The position numbers and the translations under genes were made by a program. Below are positions 15,026 through 17,837 of a stretch of 17,837 nt of DNA, one piece after another. How positions within the stretch are numbered: the stretch's first letter is position 1; each line of letters begins with the position of its first letter. This DNA comes from an uncultured Collinsella sp. (GTDB lineage: Bacteria > Actinomycetota > Coriobacteriia > Coriobacteriales > Coriobacteriaceae), in assembly GCA_900544755.1 (NCBI GenBank), contig UQWQ01000043.1:1-17837 (forward strand), written 5' to 3'. The notes beneath the pieces were generated by a model. It saw only the letters and a list, made by a program, of their open reading frames with translations. It searched no databases and was not told the DNA's origin.

Positions 15026-15074
15026 TGGGCTCGTGCGGTCTTCTGGCGGTGCATGTGGCACCTGCTGCCAAGAC

Positions 15075-15111
15075 GAAAAAAGCCACGCAACCGATTGCTC
15101 GGTTGCGTGGC
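15075..15111 (-). terminator. Intrinsic terminator inside the exporter leader
   Basis: A perfect 12-bp stem (15082-15093 with 15100-15111, 6-nt loop) is followed on the reverse strand by six T residues. It points toward the exporter gene but lies more than 100 nt upstream of its start, with no gene before it. This suggests attenuation or a small independent RNA. The upstream hexamer GCGTGG (15144-15139) is complementary to CCACGC of the left arm and could act as antiterminator. Confidence 0.7.
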
Positions 15112-15160
15112 AAAAAGGTGGCTAGCGCCCAGAAAAGTCCACGCGTTTTTAGACTGGGAC

Positions 15161-15190
15161 AATGTACTACAACAGGTGAGATTCCGTCAA
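15161..15190 (-). promoter_or_regulatory. Predicted promoter for the exporter leader RNA
   Basis: The reverse strand has TTGACG (15190-15185), an 18-nt spacer and TACATT (15166-15161). Transcription would begin near 15154, about 45 nt before the leader terminator and about 195 nt before the exporter start. Confidence 0.45.
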
Positions 15191-15271
15191 GAAAAACCGA
15201 GGAAAAAAGTGAGCCTCTGCCCGCCGTACCTGTGGCGGTCGTTCCCCGAACGGGGCGGTGCTGTTGGGGAC

Positions 15272-15330
15272 TGTCTCGATCTGTAACAGTTGGGGCTAGT
15301 TTTGGTCGATGGATGTTACAGATTGAGATT
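15272..15330. repeat. Imperfect intergenic inverted repeat
   Basis: TGTCTCGATCTGTAACA (15272-15288) faces TGTTACAGATTGAGATT (15314-15330), pairing at 14 of 17 positions around a 25-nt centre. It lies in the 260-bp gap between the divergent exporter promoter and the DJ-1 gene promoter. It could be an operator, a shared transcription end, or a short dispersed repeat. Confidence 0.5.
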
Positions 15331-15392
15331 GTTGAGGATGGGTGGGGTAGCTAATTCGGACGGGGCTATTTTAAACATTGGGAAATCGAGCG

Positions 15393-15420
15393 TGGCAAGC
15401 GGAGGTCTTCGGGGTATAAG
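15393..15420 (+). promoter_or_regulatory. Predicted promoter for the DJ-1/maf operon
   Basis: TGGCAA (15393-15398), a 16-nt spacer and TATAAG (15415-15420) precede the ATG at 15457 by a short leader. The -35 is weak. Confidence 0.35.
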
Positions 15421-15456
15421 ACGGCTAATTGTATGCCGCCTATGAAAGGAACCCTC

Positions 15457-15999
15457 ATGCCCAGCGTTGCCGTTCTCGCCGCCGATGGCTTTGAAACTAT
15501 TGAATGCCTGACCATGGTCGATGTCATGCGTCGCGGCGGCGTGCGCGCCACGCTTGTCTCGATCATGCCCACGCGCGAGGTCGTAAGCTCGCTGCAGATT
15601 CCCGTGACCTGCGATGCGCTCTTTGACGAGATCAACTTTGACGAGTACGACTGCGTCGTGCTACCTGGCGGCCTGCCCGGCGCCACCAACCTGCGTGCCG
15701 ACCAGCGCGTCTGCGACGTGGTCTGCGAGTTCGCCGCCGCCAAACACGTCGCCGCCATCTGCGCCGCCCCGTTTATCCTGGGTGAGCTCGACCTGCTCGA
15801 AGGGCGCCACGCCACGTGCTTCCCTGGCTTTGAGAAGAGCTTCCCCGAAGGCGCCTATACCGGCGAGAAGGTTACGCAAGACGGCAACATCATCACCGCC
15901 AGCGGCATGGCCCAGTCGCTCCCCTTTGCGCTTGAGCTGCTGCGCACGCTCGCCGGCGACAAGGCTGTCGAGAAGGTTGCCGAGGGCATTCAGCTATGA
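15457..15999 (+). CDS. DJ-1/PfpI family protein (DJ-1/YajL-like)
   Basis: The 180-residue protein matches the DJ-1 subfamily throughout: AADGFETIECLTMVDVMRRGG near the start with the conserved Glu13, VVLPGG (68-72 region), and AAICAAPFILGE carrying the reactive nucleophile-elbow Cys102. Members act as redox-sensitive chaperones or as glyoxalase/deglycase-type enzymes protecting against methylglyoxal; the deglycase assignment is debated in the field. It is a cytoplasmic protein of usual length (about 180-190). The ATG at 15457 follows AAAGGA with good spacing; an in-frame upstream ATG lacks this. The stop overlaps the next start as ATGA, so it is translationally coupled to maf. Confidence 0.93.
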   Translation: MPSVAVLAADGFETIECLTMVDVMRRGGVRATLVSIMPTREVVSSLQIPVTCDALFDEINFDEYDCVVLPGGLPGATNLRADQRVCDVVCEFAAAKHVAAICAAPFILGELDLLEGRHATCFPGFEKSFPEGAYTGEKVTQDGNIITASGMAQSLPFALELLRTLAGDKAVEKVAEGIQL

Positions 16000-16577
16000 T
16001 TTTGGCTTCGCAATCACCGCGCCGCATCGAGTTGATGCGCGAGGCGGGCTATGACATTCGCGTGATTCCCGCAGATATCGACGAAACGCCTTTTGATGGC
16101 GAAGCTCCGCTTACACTCGTCGAGCGCTTGGCGCGTGCCAAAGCCGCCGCCGTTGCCGCCGAGCATGCCGAGCCCAACGAACTGACCGTCGCGGCCGATA
16201 CTATTGTCACCTTTGACGGCCAAATTTTGGGCAAGCCGGCAGACGGGGACGAGGCGCGCACCATGCTCCGCGAGCTTTCGGGCCGCACGCACCAGGTCGC
16301 AACCGGCGTCTGCATCGTTAAAGCCGGCGACGCTACAGCTCCGCATGCCGCCGAGAGCCTGTCGTTTGTCGATGTGACCGACGTGACGTTCTATGAGCTT
16401 ACCGAAGAGCAGATCGAGCGCTATGTTGCCTCCGGCGAACCCATGGACAAGGCCGGGGCCTACGGCATCCAAGGCACAGGCGGCCGCATGCTTGTGCACG
16501 ATATTTCGGGTGACTTCTACAACGTGGTGGGCTTGCCCATCGCTCGCGTCGCACGCGCGATTCAAAAACTCTCGTAA
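15996..16577 (+). CDS. maf: Maf family nucleoside triphosphate pyrophosphatase
   Basis: The 193-residue protein begins MILASQSPRRIELM, with the SxSPRR signature of Maf proteins. It continues with TVAADTIV, GKP.DGDEA, LSGRTHQV and DKAGAYGIQG, and ends with GDFYNVVGLPI, all diagnostic. These enzymes hydrolyse non-canonical or excess nucleoside triphosphates (dTTP/UTP for the YhdE type, m7GTP for the YceF type) to monophosphate and pyrophosphate. They are linked to house-cleaning and division arrest. The presence of DKAGAYGIQG favours the YhdE-like group, with moderate confidence. The first ATG overlaps the DJ-1 stop by 4 nt, so the pair forms an operon. Confidence 0.95.
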   Translation: MILASQSPRRIELMREAGYDIRVIPADIDETPFDGEAPLTLVERLARAKAAAVAAEHAEPNELTVAADTIVTFDGQILGKPADGDEARTMLRELSGRTHQVATGVCIVKAGDATAPHAAESLSFVDVTDVTFYELTEEQIERYVASGEPMDKAGAYGIQGTGGRMLVHDISGDFYNVVGLPIARVARAIQKLS

Positions 16578-16585
16578 TTGCATCT

Positions 16586-16614
16586 GGCGCTGGGTATCCC
16601 CCAGCGCCTACAAT
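16586..16614 (+). terminator. Hairpin after maf
   Basis: A perfect 9-bp stem (16586-16594 with 16600-16608, 5-nt loop) lies 8 nt after the maf stop and is followed by TACAATTTT. The tract is not a pure T-run, so termination is probably partial. Confidence 0.6.
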
Positions 16615-16638
16615 TTTGCCGTACCGTACGGATCCCGA

Positions 16639-16655
16639 CCGGGCATAAGGCCCGG
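16639..16655 (+). other. Small hairpin in the peptidase gene leader
   Basis: CCGGGC (16639-16644) pairs with GCCCGG (16650-16655) around ATAAG, just upstream of the TAGGAG ribosome binding site. It leaves the Shine-Dalgarno free. Confidence 0.35.
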
Positions 16656-16677
16656 CGGAAAACCGATAGGAGAACAC

Positions 16678-17674
16678 ATGGACACACTGCTCGAAGCCAT
16701 CGATGTTTGCAATGTCGATGGCTTTTGCTTTGGCAACTATACGGACGAGGAGGCTGGCACCGGCTGCACCGTAATCGTGGCGCCCGAGGGTGCCACCGGT
16801 GGCGTTGACGTACGTGGTGGCGCCCCCGCTTCGCGTGAGACCGACCTGCTGCGTCCCGAAAACACCGTCGATAAGGTCCACGCCGTCTGCCTTTCGGGCG
16901 GATCGGCCTTTGGCCTCGAGGCTGCAAGCGGCGTGGCCCGCGAACTCGAGAGCCGCGGCATTGGTCTGCCCGTCGGCCCCACGCAGGTGCCCATCGTGTG
17001 CTCCAGCTGTATCTTCGACCTTGCCTTTGGCGACCGTTCGCCCCGACATTGAGGCCGGCATCGCCGCCGTGCGCGAGGCGCTCGACCACACCCCCACCAA
17101 GCTCGAACAGGGCAACGTAGGCGCCGGCACGGGCGCTACCGTGGGTAAGCTCATGGGCCCCGCCACCTGCATGAAGGCCGGCCTTGGCGCTGCCGCCGTG
17201 GCGCTCGGCCCCATCAAGGTGGGCGCCGTGGTCTCGGTCAACGCCTGCGGCAACGTTGTCGACCCCCTCACCGGCGAGTGGGTCGCCGGCATGCGCGCCT
17301 CAGCCGATAGCGACCAAATCGTCGATATGGAACTCGCAGCCTTTGCCGCCGCCGGATCCATGCAGATGCCGCTCGACCGCACCAACACCACCATCAGCTG
17401 CATCGTCACCAACGTGGAACTCACTAAGGCACAAGCCACCAAGGTCTCCCAGATGGCCGCAGACGCCTACGCACACGCCATCCGTCCCACGCACACCACC
17501 AACGACGGCGACACCATCTACACCCTCGCCAGCGGCAAACTGGGCGCCCAGGCAAACGCCGCCGTTCCCCTAGACCTGCTGGGCATGCTCGCCGTAAGGG
17601 CTTTGCAAACCGCCATCGTAAACGGAGCCAAAACCGCCAAAACCTCCCACGGCATCCCCGGCGCCGCGAAGTAG
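16678..17674 (+). pseudogene. P1/S58 family peptidase (DmpA/NylC fold), frameshifted
   Basis: The first frame from ATG 16678 (preceded by AGGAG) gives MDTLLEAIDVCNVDGFCFGNYTDEE..., then AVCLSGGSAFGLEAASGV and PIVCSSCIFDLAFGD, all typical of this family. It then runs off into a stop at 17050-17052. Another frame takes over at about 17036 with VRPDIEAGI, GNVGAGTGATVGKLMG, VNACGNVVDP and RTNTTISCIVTN, ending at 17674. In DmpA and NylC relatives the precursor cuts itself before the catalytic Ser/Thr; here the matching Asn/Thr pair is at 17384-17389. Loss of 5 bases between two GACC copies near 17033-17042 would explain the shift and restores 333 residues; loss of 2 also fits. As read, the catalytic beta chain is not made in frame. 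Physiological substrates of this family are mostly unknown (N-terminal amino acids, amides). Confidence 0.85.
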
Positions 17675-17686
17675 CCTAACTTGACC

Positions 17687-17811
17687 GGTTGCCCGGTGGG
17701 GCTTGGTTATGTTTGCTGTTCTACAGTCCTGGCTCGCACGAAGAGCACATTAAGTGCTCTTCGGCTCGTGCGGAACTCGCGACAAACATAACCAAGCCCC
17801 ACCGGGCAACC
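17687..17811. repeat. 125-bp palindromic element with 29-bp perfect arms
   Basis: Positions 17687-17715 and 17783-17811 are exact reverse complements over 29 bases. The 67-nt centre forms a second hairpin: CGAAGAGCAC at about 17739-17748 with its complement at about 17754-17763, plus an outer GCACGA/TCGTGC pair separated by a 3-nt bulge, and a GTTC/GAAC pair. It starts 12 bp after the peptidase stop. There is no T-run on either strand at the expected place, so a simple terminator is unlikely. It resembles a MITE-like or REP-like palindromic repeat, or a structured RNA. Confidence 0.8.
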
Positions 17812-17837
17812 TACCAACCAAATTCTTTTCAGCCCAG

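Noticed and set aside
15075..15190. T-box or classical leader-peptide attenuator for the exporter
   Set aside because: No T-box core sequence or specifier stem fits in the short leader. No leader peptide with an ATG, ribosome binding site and codon run was found. The attenuation idea is kept only in generic form.
17687..17811. Retron msr-msd or CRISPR-like element
   Set aside because: No reverse transcriptase, Cas gene or spaced direct repeats are present. The structure is a single nested palindrome.

Overview
The window looks like a chromosomal segment of a gut actinobacterium of the class Coriobacteriia, most likely Collinsella or a close relative. This is inferred from high GC outside a few AT-rich intergenic stretches, strong AGGAGG-type ribosome binding sites, and gene content (arginine deiminase pathway, beta-glucoside PTS, PPK1, IS150-like debris). 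I could not run a database search, so the genus is an inference.

Layout, left to right. 1-1397 (-): most of a DUF1846/UPF0371 protein whose C-terminus lies outside the window. 1398-1954: non-coding, with three degenerate 74-bp tandem units, an intrinsic terminator and several perfect hairpins that would form a structured 3' end on the arc transcript. 1955-5923 (-): arginine catabolism genes in the order arcA, arcB, arcD-like YfcC transporter, with hairpins in each gap and no carbamate kinase. 5924-6474: an AT-rich divergent regulatory region. 6475-8883 (+): polyphosphate kinase with an unusual Pro/Ala/Glu-rich C-terminal tail, followed by a clear terminator. 8997-10303 (+): a 23S rRNA m5U methyltransferase gene of the RlmD/RlmCD type, broken by a frameshift. 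10396-10809: an internally deleted IS3/IS150-family relic. 10946-14958 (-): a DMT/EamA-type exporter, a GH1 6-phospho-beta-glucosidase and a PTS EIIBC permease. The exporter has a long leader holding a promoter, an intrinsic terminator and a hairpin that can hide the ribosome binding site. 15457-16577 (+): a DJ-1/PfpI protein overlapping by 4 nt a Maf nucleotide pyrophosphatase. 16678-17674 (+): a P1/DmpA-NylC family peptidase gene, also frameshifted. It is followed 12 bp later by a palindromic element with 29-bp perfect arms.

Functionally, ArcD would import arginine in exchange for ornithine, ArcA would deiminate it, and ArcB would phosphorolyse citrulline to carbamoyl phosphate. The ATP-yielding step (ArcC) must be encoded elsewhere. 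PPK1 is divergently transcribed from arcA and could store phosphate-bond energy, but a link is only positional. The GH1/PTS pair would import and hydrolyse beta-glucosides; the permease has no fused EIIA and so needs one in trans. No CRISPR array, tRNA, rRNA or prophage was seen. The best candidates for something undescribed are the 125-bp palindrome at the right end, the exporter leader, the structured arcD 3' region with the 74-bp repeats, and the PPK1 tail.
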